A DNA stretch of 45,313 nucleotides from a virus: IMG/VR virus record IMGVR_UViG_3300044825_001089, positions 1 to 45,313 of that record; one strand, 5' to 3'. The notes below the pieces were generated by a model. The model did not search any database. It was not told the origin of the DNA and was given only the letters and a program-made list of their open reading frames with translations. Shown here piece by piece: positions 20,015 to 28,792 of this stretch. The first letter of the stretch is position 1. Each line of letters begins with the position of its first letter. The position numbers and the translations under genes are program-made.

Positions 20015-22560
20015 CTACTTGGCAGAAAATCATCAACTTTCTCCTTCCTCCAAGGGAATCCGCTCCCAAGGTAGTCAAGAGGAATATCCGTGAAAATGTC
20101 CTTACTAACGATTTCTGGCTGGGCAACTATGTCGATCTACTGGATCGTTTTCGTGATGGCGGGGTTTTTTCATATCCTATCACAAATCCAAATGATCGTC
20201 GCTACGGTTCCAATTACCCATTTTGGTACAGCGAACAACAGCTTAGCCTCATTAGGGCTCAAGCTCGACTGGTTACCACTACCAATCCAAATGCAATTGG
20301 ACTCCTTAACGGACTATGCAGCTATGTCATTGGGGGCGGATTCAATTACAGAATTGCTCCGAAGGGCACTATAGACATTGACGAATCAACCGTTCGACGC
20401 TGCCAAGACATTCTCGACCGCTTCCTCAACGAGAATGACTGGACGATGATGGAGGAGGAAATCTTCAAGCGTTCCCGCACCGATGGAGAATGCTTCCTCC
20501 GTTTATTCCCCCAGCCTTCTGGACGGTTATTGGTACGCACCATTGAGCCAGAACAGATTATGCAACCGCCGGGAGAAGACTTCTCCCATTGGTCTTACGG
20601 AATCGAGACTGATCCAGACGATGTATTCAATATCCGCTCATATTATGTGGACTACAACGCTCCAAGGGGAGAAGAACAGGACGAGGCGCATAAGGATGCC
20701 TCGACCGGAGAAATGGTCAACGCTGACCGTATCGTCCATGTCAAATGCAATGTGCCGAAAGCAATCAAGCGTGGACTGAGCGACTTCAGCTACGAGACTC
20801 TCGACACATTCAGCATTGCGTCCAAGCTGCGGAAAAACCTTGGGGAGGGGGCATCCGTACAGTCTGCCATTGCTGCGGTTCGCCAGCATGATACGGCATC
20901 TGCTGCACAAGTTGAATCGTTTGTGGATGAGATGGTGGATTATTCTGTTGCGTCTGCTCCCAATGGACGGCAAACGGACTACCAGAAAATTGAGCCCGGA
21001 ACATTTCTGGATATTCCGAAGGGCATGAATTATGTCGCTCCTCCGGGTGCAAGTGGCGCAAAAGATCACTTAGAGATATTTCAAAGTCTACTCCGTTCAG
21101 CTGGGAATAGGCATAACGCCCCCGAATGGCTATCTTCAGCGAATATCGCTGGTGCGAACTACGCATCGTCCTTAACGGCAGAATCGCCGTTCCTCCGCAA
21201 CTGCGTTCGATTGCAAACCTTCTACAAGAAGCATTTTACACGGATTGCCCGTGAAGCAATCAGGACGGCAGCGGAAATGGGCAATCTGCCAATCAATATC
21301 CTAGATGTGGTGGATGTCCTTGTGACTCCTCCAGCGGTCGAAGCCCGTGACAAGATTGCCGATTCGCAGGCCAACCAGACCTACATGAGTATGGGCATCA
21401 AGTCCGCCCAGACCATCACTCAGGAAATCGGCCTAAACTTCGACGCAGAGCAGCGCAATATCGAGCAGCAAGCCGAGAAGATGGCGAATGAGTCTCTTGG
21501 TGGAGAGGGTGACGCTCAAGTGTCCGACTCCGCTCTCAACGGTCTACAGATCGAGAATCTGGTTGGAATCGTCATGCGGGTGGCTACAGGGCAGATTCCT
21601 GTTGAAGTTGGCCGTTCTATCGCCAAGGCTGCATTCCCGCTGATGGCAGAAGAGGACATTAACGCCATCTTCCCAGAATCGCTTGCTGGCTCCCAAGAGT
21701 TGCCTCCTCATTCCACTGGACGGTCATCCGATCAAGCCGAGCCGGAAGCTCCGCCAGAAGTTGATGCGGTCCCAGAAGTCCAGCCAGTTGCGGAATCCAA
21801 GGATGGAAAGTATTCCCATATCACCTTCACCCCGCCTCAATCCGTCCGAAAGTCTGCAAAGCGTGGACTAGAATTGAGGAAGAAGCATGGGCGTGGAGGT
21901 ACTGGGGTTGGAGTCGCCAGAGCCCGTGATCTGATGAATGGCGCAGAACTGTCACCTTCCACAATTAAGAGGATGGTCAGCTACTTTGCCCGTCACGAAG
22001 TCGATAAGAAGGGCGAGGGATGGGGCGTTGATTCAGCCGGATATATCGCATGGCTGCTGTGGGGCGGTGACTCTGGAAAGTCATGGGCCAACAAGGTCGC
22101 CAATCAGATGGATTCAGCTGACGGAAAAAAGAAGGATGTTTCCGAAGTCCAATACGGAAAGCCGAGCAAGGACGATCCAAGGAAAACACCGGCAAAACCG
22201 CATGAGCGTAGAAAAGGAAGCAAGGAGAATCCCAAGGGTTCAGCTTCCAAGGCAAATGCCGATCTGGACTTCTCCAAGGAAACAGATGACCAGATCAAAG
22301 CATTGATGCAGAAGCACAATGAAAATAATCCTGAATTCAAGGCATCAATGGCTACTCTGAAATCAGTGTTTCGCCGTGGTGCTGGAGCGTTCTCAACATC
22401 CCATGCGCCGGGAATGAGCCGAAGCAGATGGGGGCTGAAGCGGGTCGAGGCGTTCCTCTATCTGCTTAGGAATGGAAGGCCATCCAATCCGAATTACAAA
22501 CAAGATAACGACCTTCTTCCAAAGGGTCATCAGCGCAAATCGGAGGACAAAAATGATTGA
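20011..22560 (+). CDS. portal protein with two C-terminal accessory modules
   Basis: An 849-residue protein, far longer than usual portals (450-550). Residues 1-530 have portal character (FWYSEQQLSLIRAQARLVTTTNPNAIGLLNGLCSYVIGGGF; RTIEPEQIMQPPGED...YGIETDPDD; TDYQKIEPGTFLDIPKGMNYVAPPG...AGNRHNAPEWLSSANIAGANYAS). After a Pro/Glu linker, residues about 610-700 (KSAKRGLELRKKHGRGGTGVGVARARDLMNGAELSPSTIKRMVSYFARHEVDKKGEGW...IAWLLWGGDSGKSWANKV) and the last 85 (NPEFKASMATLKSVFRRGAGAFSTSHAPGMSRSRWGLKRVEAFLYLLRNG...DNDLLPKGHQRK) are two modules I recall as separate or protease-fused phage domains. It starts at the ATGA overlap with the terminase. Confidence 0.85.
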   Translation: MTTWQKIINFLLPPRESAPKVVKRNIRENVLTNDFWLGNYVDLLDRFRDGGVFSYPITNPNDRRYGSNYPFWYSEQQLSLIRAQARLVTTTNPNAIGLLNGLCSYVIGGGFNYRIAPKGTIDIDESTVRRCQDILDRFLNENDWTMMEEEIFKRSRTDGECFLRLFPQPSGRLLVRTIEPEQIMQPPGEDFSHWSYGIETDPDDVFNIRSYYVDYNAPRGEEQDEAHKDASTGEMVNADRIVHVKCNVPKAIKRGLSDFSYETLDTFSIASKLRKNLGEGASVQSAIAAVRQHDTASAAQVESFVDEMVDYSVASAPNGRQTDYQKIEPGTFLDIPKGMNYVAPPGASGAKDHLEIFQSLLRSAGNRHNAPEWLSSANIAGANYASSLTAESPFLRNCVRLQTFYKKHFTRIAREAIRTAAEMGNLPINILDVVDVLVTPPAVEARDKIADSQANQTYMSMGIKSAQTITQEIGLNFDAEQRNIEQQAEKMANESLGGEGDAQVSDSALNGLQIENLVGIVMRVATGQIPVEVGRSIAKAAFPLMAEEDINAIFPESLAGSQELPPHSTGRSSDQAEPEAPPEVDAVPEVQPVAESKDGKYSHITFTPPQSVRKSAKRGLELRKKHGRGGTGVGVARARDLMNGAELSPSTIKRMVSYFARHEVDKKGEGWGVDSAGYIAWLLWGGDSGKSWANKVANQMDSADGKKKDVSEVQYGKPSKDDPRKTPAKPHERRKGSKENPKGSASKANADLDFSKETDDQIKALMQKHNENNPEFKASMATLKSVFRRGAGAFSTSHAPGMSRSRWGLKRVEAFLYLLRNGRPSNPNYKQDNDLLPKGHQRKSEDKND

Positions 22561-22765
22561 AGTAAACAAGGATATTGATCCATTGGATGTATGCCAAGAT
22601 ACAGCTTGGAACATCATTCGTCTTGGATCGTTAATGGAATTAGTTTCGCATCAACCAGACAATCTGGAAGCGAAGCTGGAAAAAGAAAGAGTGGAGATTA
22701 AACTAAAGAATCATTTATCTACTTGCTCCAAGTGTGCCGAGGCTTTCAAAGAAGAGGAAAAATGA
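22553..22765 (+). CDS. small protein with anti-sigma-type zinc motif
   Basis: A 70-residue protein, MIEVNKDIDPLDVCQDTAWN.... The C-terminal HLSTCSKCAEAF has the H-x3-C-x2-C signature of zinc-binding anti-sigma (zf-HC2/ZAS) domains, with an upstream Cys (C16) or helix completing the pattern. Such domains bind and inhibit ECF-type sigma factors, and this phage encodes two sigma-like proteins. A small size and lack of a membrane segment are acceptable for a soluble ZAS protein. The start at 22553 is behind GGAGGACAAAA and overlaps the portal stop by 8 nt. Confidence 0.55.
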   Translation: MIEVNKDIDPLDVCQDTAWNIIRLGSLMELVSHQPDNLEAKLEKERVEIKLKNHLSTCSKCAEAFKEEEK

Positions 22766-23985
22766 TTCAGTTCAAAGATAGGATAAAGGAATTCAAGAGG
22801 ATCAAGGCCAGCGAACTTCTGGCCAATCCATTGAATCATAGGGTGCATCCAGAACCTCAAAAGAAGGCACTTCGCAAGACGCTCCAAGAGATAGGATTTG
22901 CTGGAGCGTTACTATGCCGTGAACAGGATGGGCAGCTTGTCCTTCTGGATGGTCACATGAGGGCAGCGGAGTGTGGCGACTCCGAAGTTCCAGTGCTAAT
23001 TCTTGATGTAAATGAAGAAGAAGGAAACAAAATCCTAGCCTCTTACGATGCCATCGGATCAATGGCGAAGATTGACGAGAAAATACTCAATGACCTCCTG
23101 TCAACATTCTCCGACGAAACCAATATCTTCGCAGATTCAAACGAAATAAACGAATCATCTGAAATATTTGAAGATGAGGATAAGAAGCGTGAGGAGGCCG
23201 AAAAGGCCGAAAAGGAGCGCAGGGAAAAGCTGAAGAGTGGAGAAGGACTATTCGGAGTCAAGCCGGGAGATGTATGGCGTTTAAGGGCTGGAAGCTACAT
23301 CTACTGCGGAAGCTACAAGGATCAAATCTTCATTGATACGGTGAACAATAAAACAAAGAAGGAGGGGAAGAAATACTACAAATTATTCGCAAACGCTCCA
23401 AGGGCGACAGAAAGCGACTATTTGGCTTATGACCATCTTTCGCAGTTCATTGAAATAGACGAGGGGTGGACATTCACCAACAATGATCCGGCCTTGATGT
23501 GCAAACTACTCCAATCTGGAAGCGTCAAGGGTCTTTATACGGTATCCAATGGAGATAACGCACAGATCGTGACATTCCACAGTAAAGAGAAGCAAGAACC
23601 GCTGGCGCACTTTAAGAATCATTTTGATTCAGAGAAGAAAAAAGTAGCTGAACCAGCGATCAATTTGGAAGAGTACCCATCCCCTGTGGATGGGGCTGTA
23701 ATTTACAGGAAATCAGCCCAATCACTTTTTGCTGCTGTTCGTGGAAAAGGGTTCAAGGACAAATTTATCCCGACATTTATAATCCCATCTGCGAACACTG
23801 GCCTTCTTGTCAGACTCTGCACCTTTGGATGGTACTCTCAGATCATGGCAGCAGAGCCCGACCCGATGAATATCGAGATAATTCTTCAAAGCTACTTTGC
23901 TTATCCAAGTAGAAGTCATCAGAATCGTGAAAAGGTCGATCCACCAATTAGAGTAGCGGAATGGACAGACTCAACGAAATCCTAG
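22762..23985 (+). CDS. ParB-like domain fused to decayed DNA methyltransferase
   Basis: A 407-residue protein. Residues 10-110 are a ParB/Srx-type domain: LLANPLNHRVHPEPQKKALRKTLQEIGFAGALL, then VLLDGHMRAAE and PVLILDVNEEEGNKILASYDAIGSMA. A charged linker (160-180) follows. The rest follows the plan of ParB-methyltransferase fusions (PGDVWRLRAGSYIYCGSYKD corresponds to 'GDVWRLG.HRLLCGDS'), but no DPPY catalytic motif is present, and the usual 'D-P-F-x-G-S-G-T-T' near the end reads IPSANTGLLVRLCTFGWYSQIMAAEPDPMNIEIILQSY. It is therefore probably not an active methylase. It lies between portal and minor head protein. Confidence 0.75.
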   Translation: MIQFKDRIKEFKRIKASELLANPLNHRVHPEPQKKALRKTLQEIGFAGALLCREQDGQLVLLDGHMRAAECGDSEVPVLILDVNEEEGNKILASYDAIGSMAKIDEKILNDLLSTFSDETNIFADSNEINESSEIFEDEDKKREEAEKAEKERREKLKSGEGLFGVKPGDVWRLRAGSYIYCGSYKDQIFIDTVNNKTKKEGKKYYKLFANAPRATESDYLAYDHLSQFIEIDEGWTFTNNDPALMCKLLQSGSVKGLYTVSNGDNAQIVTFHSKEKQEPLAHFKNHFDSEKKKVAEPAINLEEYPSPVDGAVIYRKSAQSLFAAVRGKGFKDKFIPTFIIPSANTGLLVRLCTFGWYSQIMAAEPDPMNIEIILQSYFAYPSRSHQNREKVDPPIRVAEWTDSTKS

Positions 23986-25031
23986 CTGCCCGACTTGGCG
24001 TTGAGCAGATTGAGTCGATTTATGACTCGATCCGGGTAGCTCGTCTCGTTGGAGCGTCCATTGACAGGCGGATGCGGGATGCGTCGAAATCCGATAATCT
24101 TTCATCAATCGAGAAAATCCAGTATCAGTTGACAATTGTCTACAGAGAAGTTGACGAAATTGTAAGGAATAAAGCACCTTACTTCTTACAGAAACACTCC
24201 AGAAATGTAGTCAAAATCCTTAGAAATGCCATCCTTGGGAAAGATATTGAGGAATCACGCAAATCTATTGCACGACAGGTTTTCGGTCAAATTCCCAAGG
24301 AAATTATTGACAGAATTGTAAGGAATCAGAATGTTCCCGCAAGAATACTAAAGGCTATGCAGAAAACGAGGATGACTCCTCAAGCTTATGCCCAAGTTGT
24401 GGCAATTCAGCGTGATCCGGCAATCAGAGCGTCATTGGTCGCAAATTATTTCAGAATGCTGCGAAATACAGCCTATACAGTAACTAGAACGAATGTTGCT
24501 GCCATGATGGGACAAGTTCGCCTAGAAAATTATGGCGCACTACCCCGTGATCTAGTTGGATTTCAAGTTCACGGAATTCTAGACGAAAGGATTAGGCCAG
24601 CCCACCGGGAGCGGAATGGCAACATCTATTTCAGGAATCCACGCTATGGGCAGCTTGGAATGGATGAGATGCCGAATCCGCCACTGGAAGCCGATGGCAC
24701 TACGGCATTCAACTGCCGTTGCTGGCTAACTCCTATTTTAGCCTCATTTTCTAATAAATTCTATGATTTTAAGGGAAGGATTATTCCTAACGCACAGGTT
24801 TTCAATGAATGGTTTTCCAGCGCATCAAGGGATAGGCAGATTCTGGCGGTTGGTGTGCGTAGATGGAATATAGCGCATTCAAGGCTGAAAAAAGGAGAAG
24901 TCCTTCAGTGGCATCATCTCCTCGATCCATCCTCTGGAATGTTATTGGATTCCGACGAATTGTCGAATGAGACTCCTACTGAAAGAGCTAACAGAATCAA
25001 GAGGGCTAAGACTGTTATTGCTAAAGTATAA
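23961..25031 (+). CDS. minor head protein, phage Mu gpF-like
   Basis: A 356-residue protein. The C-terminal part has the Mu F / SPP1 gp7 minor-head signature: R-T-[NE]-x-A-A-M...G-F-Q-V-H-G-I-L-D-E-R-I-R-P-A-H (D-x-R-[VT]-[CR]-x-x-H) near 195-225 and PPLEADGTTAFNCRCWLTP near 245. The N-terminal half is helical. It normally binds the portal inside the prohead and may be ejected with DNA. The start at 23961 lies inside the end of the ParB-like gene (25-nt overlap). Confidence 0.85.
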   Translation: MDRLNEILAARLGVEQIESIYDSIRVARLVGASIDRRMRDASKSDNLSSIEKIQYQLTIVYREVDEIVRNKAPYFLQKHSRNVVKILRNAILGKDIEESRKSIARQVFGQIPKEIIDRIVRNQNVPARILKAMQKTRMTPQAYAQVVAIQRDPAIRASLVANYFRMLRNTAYTVTRTNVAAMMGQVRLENYGALPRDLVGFQVHGILDERIRPAHRERNGNIYFRNPRYGQLGMDEMPNPPLEADGTTAFNCRCWLTPILASFSNKFYDFKGRIIPNAQVFNEWFSSASRDRQILAVGVRRWNIAHSRLKKGEVLQWHHLLDPSSGMLLDSDELSNETPTERANRIKRAKTVIAKV

Positions 25032-25058
25032 AAAATTGAAAAATTTATACACTAGCAC

Positions 25059-25084
25059 TTGACAAGAAAATATATTGCTATCAA
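25059..25084 (+). promoter_or_regulatory. candidate promoter before the capsid genes
   Basis: A consensus TTGACA (25059-25064) lies upstream of TGCTATCAA (extended -10 form, TATCAA at 25079-25084), but the spacing is only 14 bp. If active, transcription would begin almost at the protease start codon (25094), which has no clear ribosome-binding site. Confidence 0.4.
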
Positions 25085-25093
25085 GATGTCATC

Positions 25094-26455
25094 ATGCCGA
25101 CACTAGAAATTTTAACCGAAGACCTTTCAATCACCACTTTCCAGCCTCAACAAGTGGGCAAGACTCAGCTACTTGTTGACCGGGAAGCTGGCGTTATTCG
25201 TAATGTCAAGATCATCGGTTTTAATTCGCAGAATGGACGGCGATACACTTCTGGCGCATTGAAAGCTGCCATTCCCCTGTATGAGGGGATCAAGGTCAAT
25301 GTCGATCATCCTGAAAAGGGTCCGACTCAGCAGCGTTCCAGCTATGATCGCTTTGGAAAGTTCGTCAATGTCCGCTTCGTTGAAGGCGAGGGGCTTTTTG
25401 GCGACTTGGTCTACTTGAAGAGTCATCCAATCGCAGAACAAGTTTGCGAAGCTGCCGAGCGTATGCCGGATGTGTTTGGAATGTCTCATAACGCTCAAGG
25501 TGAAGGGATTGTTGACAAGCGTGGCATCTTTGAAGTGAATAAGATCACTGAGGTACGCCATGTCGATTTGGTTGCAGACCCGGCAACAACGCAATCGCTT
25601 GCGGAATCGAAACAGGCAACAAAGCAAGAGACAGAAGAAGCAGCGTACTCAGGAGTTTATCGAAAGAGCAAAAAACGACCTCCTCAAGCACGGAGGAACT
25701 TCGTGAAGAGCAAGAGTCAGAGTGCGAACAAGCCGACCGGGACCATCAAGGAGGCTGATGAGAATAGCCAGCCTGTAGATGCCAAGGTTGATGACGGCGA
25801 GAAAATGAAGAAAGACCTTCACTACAAGGTCATGCAGATTCTCACCAGAGATGATTTGGCCGATGACCAGAAGGCCGATGAACTTATTGATTTCCTTGCT
25901 GATGAATTAGGAGATATCGAAATGGATGCAACTGAATCGGTTAAGGATACCGAAGAGGCTATGGACCGCATCGACGATAAGCCGAAAGAAGACGAGAAGG
26001 ATTCTTCGGACGATACCGAAGAGGGCATGGATAAGGAGCCTTACAAGAAGGCCGACGAAACGGATATGGACGAAGAGAAGATGACCACCTGTGAGAAGTG
26101 TGGCGCAAAGCACAAGATGGAATCCGAAGATGAGATGGATTCCGAGAAGGAAGATGGAAAAGAGCGCATGAAACCTGTGAAGGAGTCGAAAGACCCGCAG
26201 GAGCAATTGGCTTATCTTAAAGCCAAGGACAAGATTCGTGACCTCTGCGAAGCATCTGGCGTGAAGTTTGAAGAATCTCTGGTTGAGGATTTGTCCTCGC
26301 TGGAGGAGTCTGCTATGGAGCGTCAGATCAAGAGGATCGCTGCTGCTTATGTTGCAGCGAAGCCCAAGTGCCCACCAGCAAGTGCCCCGCTTCAAGAGAG
26401 CAAGGGGTCTAGCATTCCTGAAGGTGAGTCCTTGTTCCGTTGGTTGCAAAACTAA
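25094..26455 (+). CDS. prohead protease with scaffold-like C-terminus
   Basis: A 453-residue protein. The first 175 residues fit a herpes/HK97-type prohead protease: VNVDHPEKG (His72), VFGMSHNAQGEG (Ser131, His132) and VDLVADPATTQ (the V-x-L-V-x-x-P-A motif). The remaining 280 residues are highly charged and helical (Glu/Asp/Lys-rich), like an internal scaffold, and include CEKCGAKHKM, a possible zinc knuckle. No separate scaffold gene is seen, so the fusion probably shapes the prohead, then cleaves itself and other proteins. No strong ribosome-binding site precedes the ATG. Confidence 0.85.
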   Translation: MPTLEILTEDLSITTFQPQQVGKTQLLVDREAGVIRNVKIIGFNSQNGRRYTSGALKAAIPLYEGIKVNVDHPEKGPTQQRSSYDRFGKFVNVRFVEGEGLFGDLVYLKSHPIAEQVCEAAERMPDVFGMSHNAQGEGIVDKRGIFEVNKITEVRHVDLVADPATTQSLAESKQATKQETEEAAYSGVYRKSKKRPPQARRNFVKSKSQSANKPTGTIKEADENSQPVDAKVDDGEKMKKDLHYKVMQILTRDDLADDQKADELIDFLADELGDIEMDATESVKDTEEAMDRIDDKPKEDEKDSSDDTEEGMDKEPYKKADETDMDEEKMTTCEKCGAKHKMESEDEMDSEKEDGKERMKPVKESKDPQEQLAYLKAKDKIRDLCEASGVKFEESLVEDLSSLEESAMERQIKRIAAAYVAAKPKCPPASAPLQESKGSSIPEGESLFRWLQN

Positions 26456-26472
26456 AGAAAGGGGTATGAGCA

Positions 26473-27012
26473 ATGGGTACTGTTTTCGGTGGATTCAGGC
26501 TCTACAAGCCAGCTTCTGACACGGTGATGGATCTGCCTAGCGCAGCTTCCACTGCCATCAGCGTTGGCGACTTGTTGTTCTGGGATACGACCAACAAGGT
26601 GCTGAAACCTTTTGACCAGTATGTGGCTACTGGAACGGTTAACACCGACCAATCTGCAATTCGTGCAGTTTTCGCTGGCGTTGCCCTTCAAGGCAAATTG
26701 GCAGCTGATCCTTCTGCTGGCTACCCTGCGTTCAATGGCGAGGCTATCACTTTCGCTCCTGACGCTCTGTACGAGGCGACTTGCGCTGCTACCACTTTCG
26801 AGCCCGGTGACTTGGTCGCTGCTTCGGTGACCGCTGCTGCTGGTGCTGGCAATGTGGCTAACCAGACTTTGGTGAAGACCACCGATGCTGGCGAGGCGAT
26901 TGGCTATGTTGTGGAGCGTTACGCTTCCAACACCACTTCGGTGCGTGTTCGCTTGATCGGGCGGTGGTCGCCCTTCAACTTCGCTGACTACAACAACACC
27001 ACTTCCGTCTAA
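26473..27012 (+). CDS. capsid decoration-type protein
   Basis: A 179-residue, beta-rich, Ala/Thr-rich protein, MGTVFGGFRLYKPASDTVMD.... It has the character of phage decoration or head-fibre proteins encoded just before the capsid gene: VGDLLFWDTTNKVLKPFD, GVALQG, ITFAPDALYEATCAATTFEPGDLVA and DAGEAIGYVVERY. Codon choice is strongly biased to C- and G-ending codons (GGC, AAC, GTG), like the capsid gene and unlike its neighbours, a sign of very high expression. AAAGGGG lies upstream of the start. Confidence 0.75.
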   Translation: MGTVFGGFRLYKPASDTVMDLPSAASTAISVGDLLFWDTTNKVLKPFDQYVATGTVNTDQSAIRAVFAGVALQGKLAADPSAGYPAFNGEAITFAPDALYEATCAATTFEPGDLVAASVTAAAGAGNVANQTLVKTTDAGEAIGYVVERYASNTTSVRVRLIGRWSPFNFADYNNTTSV

Positions 27013-27039
27013 TAACGATTAACAAGGAGAACAAGAGCA

Positions 27040-28380
27040 ATGAACACGATCAAGTTGAGGAGCCTGTACGAGTCTCGCACCAAGGAGACTAACGGGCGTT
27101 GGCGATTCCTGACTGAGATGCGCCAAGGTTTGGGCCTTTGCGACAAGGACGGCAACGACAATCGGGACTTCGCTGGCAACCGCATCCTGAAGGATCGCAG
27201 CGTTCGCCCCGAGCAGTTCAGCCTCCAAGAGCTTGCCGAGTCCATCGTTGGACCCAGCTGGCGCAATGTCTTCAATCCTGAGTCTGGCAGTCTGAATCAG
27301 TACACGATTGCCCGTTCTCTGGTTGAAGGCGGTTTCCCCAATGAGCAGAGGGCTCTAGTCGAAGCCACTGGTTTCGGCCTTGATCCTTCGGCCTTCCTGA
27401 ACATCAACACCTTCACCGCTATAGTTGGTGGTCTGGTGGAAGTGAAGATTCTGGAAGCTTTCCAGAACCCCGCTCTGATTGCTGATAAGCTGATGCCCGT
27501 CGAAGCTACCAAGCTTAACGGCCAGAAGGTTATCGGTCTTCAGAACATCGGTGATCGGGGTCGCAAGCGGGCTCCCGGCGAGACTCATCCAAGGGCTCAA
27601 TTCGGTGAGCGTTGGATCGAGACTCCCGAAACCCGTGAGAACGCTCTGGCGATTGATGTTCTCAAGGAAACCGTGTTCTTCGACCTGACCGGAGCTATCC
27701 TCCAGCAGGCGAATTCGGTTGGTACTGAGCTTGCTTATCGCAAGGAGTTGGAAGTTATCGACACGCTGCTTGGGGTGAACAACACCTTCAAGTACAACGG
27801 TTCGACTTACAACACCTATGTGACTAGCCGAACCTTGGGCTACCTCAACGCTCACACCAACCAGTTGGTTGATTGGACTTCGATCCAATCGGCAATGCTG
27901 CTCTTCTCCCGTATGGAAGACCCCCATACCGGCAAGCGTCTGCTGATTACGCCGAACACCATTCTGGTGAATCCGGCCAAGTTGGCTACCGCTAACTTGA
28001 TTCTGGGTGCAAGCAGCACTGATCGCCGTACCACTCCGGGTGCGACTCAGGCAACTGCTGATACCCTGAATGTGAGCAGCACTCCGGGTAATCCTTACTC
28101 TGGACAGTTCCAAGTTCTGTCCAGCCCGTTGATCGAGCAGCGTTGCTTGGCAGCGGATGGTCTGAACCTGAATCAGGCCAACACCGATGGTCTGTGGTTT
28201 ATGATGGAAGCCGGGAAGTCCTTCAAGTATATGCAGAACTACCCGCTGACCGTCACTCAGGCCAGTCCCAATCAGTACGAGATGCTCGACAGGGGCATCG
28301 TCGCAACTTACTTCGCCAACGAGCGTGGTATCCCCAGCGTCTGGAGTCCTTGGCACAGCGTCAAGAACAACAACGCATAA
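27040..28380 (+). CDS. major capsid protein
   Basis: A 446-residue protein following the decoration gene, behind CAAGGAGAACAAGAGC. Size, position after protease/scaffold, and the strongest C-ending codon bias in the window (AAC, GGC, CGC, GAG) support major capsid. The mature region includes VEVKILEAFQNPALIADKLMPVEATKLNGQKVIGLQNIG, a long helix and beta pattern like the HK97-fold spine and E-loop, and an A-domain-like section later (HTGKRLLITPNTILVNPAKLATANLILGAS). I assign an HK97 fold by inference, not from a conserved motif. A 394-codon open frame on the opposite strand is a shadow of this codon bias. Confidence 0.88.
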   Translation: MNTIKLRSLYESRTKETNGRWRFLTEMRQGLGLCDKDGNDNRDFAGNRILKDRSVRPEQFSLQELAESIVGPSWRNVFNPESGSLNQYTIARSLVEGGFPNEQRALVEATGFGLDPSAFLNINTFTAIVGGLVEVKILEAFQNPALIADKLMPVEATKLNGQKVIGLQNIGDRGRKRAPGETHPRAQFGERWIETPETRENALAIDVLKETVFFDLTGAILQQANSVGTELAYRKELEVIDTLLGVNNTFKYNGSTYNTYVTSRTLGYLNAHTNQLVDWTSIQSAMLLFSRMEDPHTGKRLLITPNTILVNPAKLATANLILGASSTDRRTTPGATQATADTLNVSSTPGNPYSGQFQVLSSPLIEQRCLAADGLNLNQANTDGLWFMMEAGKSFKYMQNYPLTVTQASPNQYEMLDRGIVATYFANERGIPSVWSPWHSVKNNNA

Positions 28381-28395
28381 TAAGGTCTGAGGCAG

Positions 28396-28590
28396 ATGAA
28401 ACCCACCACATCTGAAAAGACTGCTATGCCAACAATGAAGGTCTGGGAGGTTTCTTTTGGGGAGCTTCCCAGAGCCTTCATCAAGGCATACGGAAAAGAG
28501 CAGGCGAAGAACGAATACCGACTTCGCTACCAACTGCACGAATCTCGCCAGCCTGTAGCTGTGGAGTTCAAAGATGTCAGCGGAAACTGA
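28396..28590 (+). CDS. small hypothetical protein
   Basis: A 64-residue protein, MKPTTSEKTAMPTMKVWEVS.... The central part (MKVWEVSFGELPRAFIKAYGKEQAKNEYRLRYQLHE) is a beta-alpha unit. A second in-frame ATG (28426) is possible. It is the first gene after the capsid, coupled to the next one by a 17-nt overlap. It may be a minor structural or assembly factor. Confidence 0.55.
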   Translation: MKPTTSEKTAMPTMKVWEVSFGELPRAFIKAYGKEQAKNEYRLRYQLHESRQPVAVEFKDVSGN

Positions 28591-28792
28591 TATTGCTCAG
28601 GCAATCGCTAACATCTCGCAGACCATCAAGGAAATTACGGCCAATCCTAAGCCCAATTACACGGTAGATGGACAGACCGTTAATTGGGCTGATTACCTCG
28701 ATACACTGACCACCAAGCTGCAATCACTGCTAAAGACTCAGCAGCTTCTTGGTGGACCGTTCCAGAGGATGACGAGGGTTAAATCAAGATGA
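28574..28792 (+). CDS. small helical protein
   Basis: A 72-residue protein, MSAETDIAQAIANISQTIKE.... Residues 1-22 are helical, then a beta pair (NYTVDGQTVNWADYLDTL) and a C-terminal helix. The pattern D-G-x-x-V-x-W-x-x-Y-L-x-x-L is common in small phage head proteins of the head-tail region. It overlaps both neighbours. The function is unknown. Confidence 0.6.
   Translation: MSAETDIAQAIANISQTIKEITANPKPNYTVDGQTVNWADYLDTLTTKLQSLLKTQQLLGGPFQRMTRVKSR

Noticed and set aside
27355-28539. 394-codon open frame on the minus strand
   Set aside because: It lies wholly opposite the major capsid gene and following region. It results from the strong codon bias of that gene; no ribosome-binding site and low-plausibility protein.
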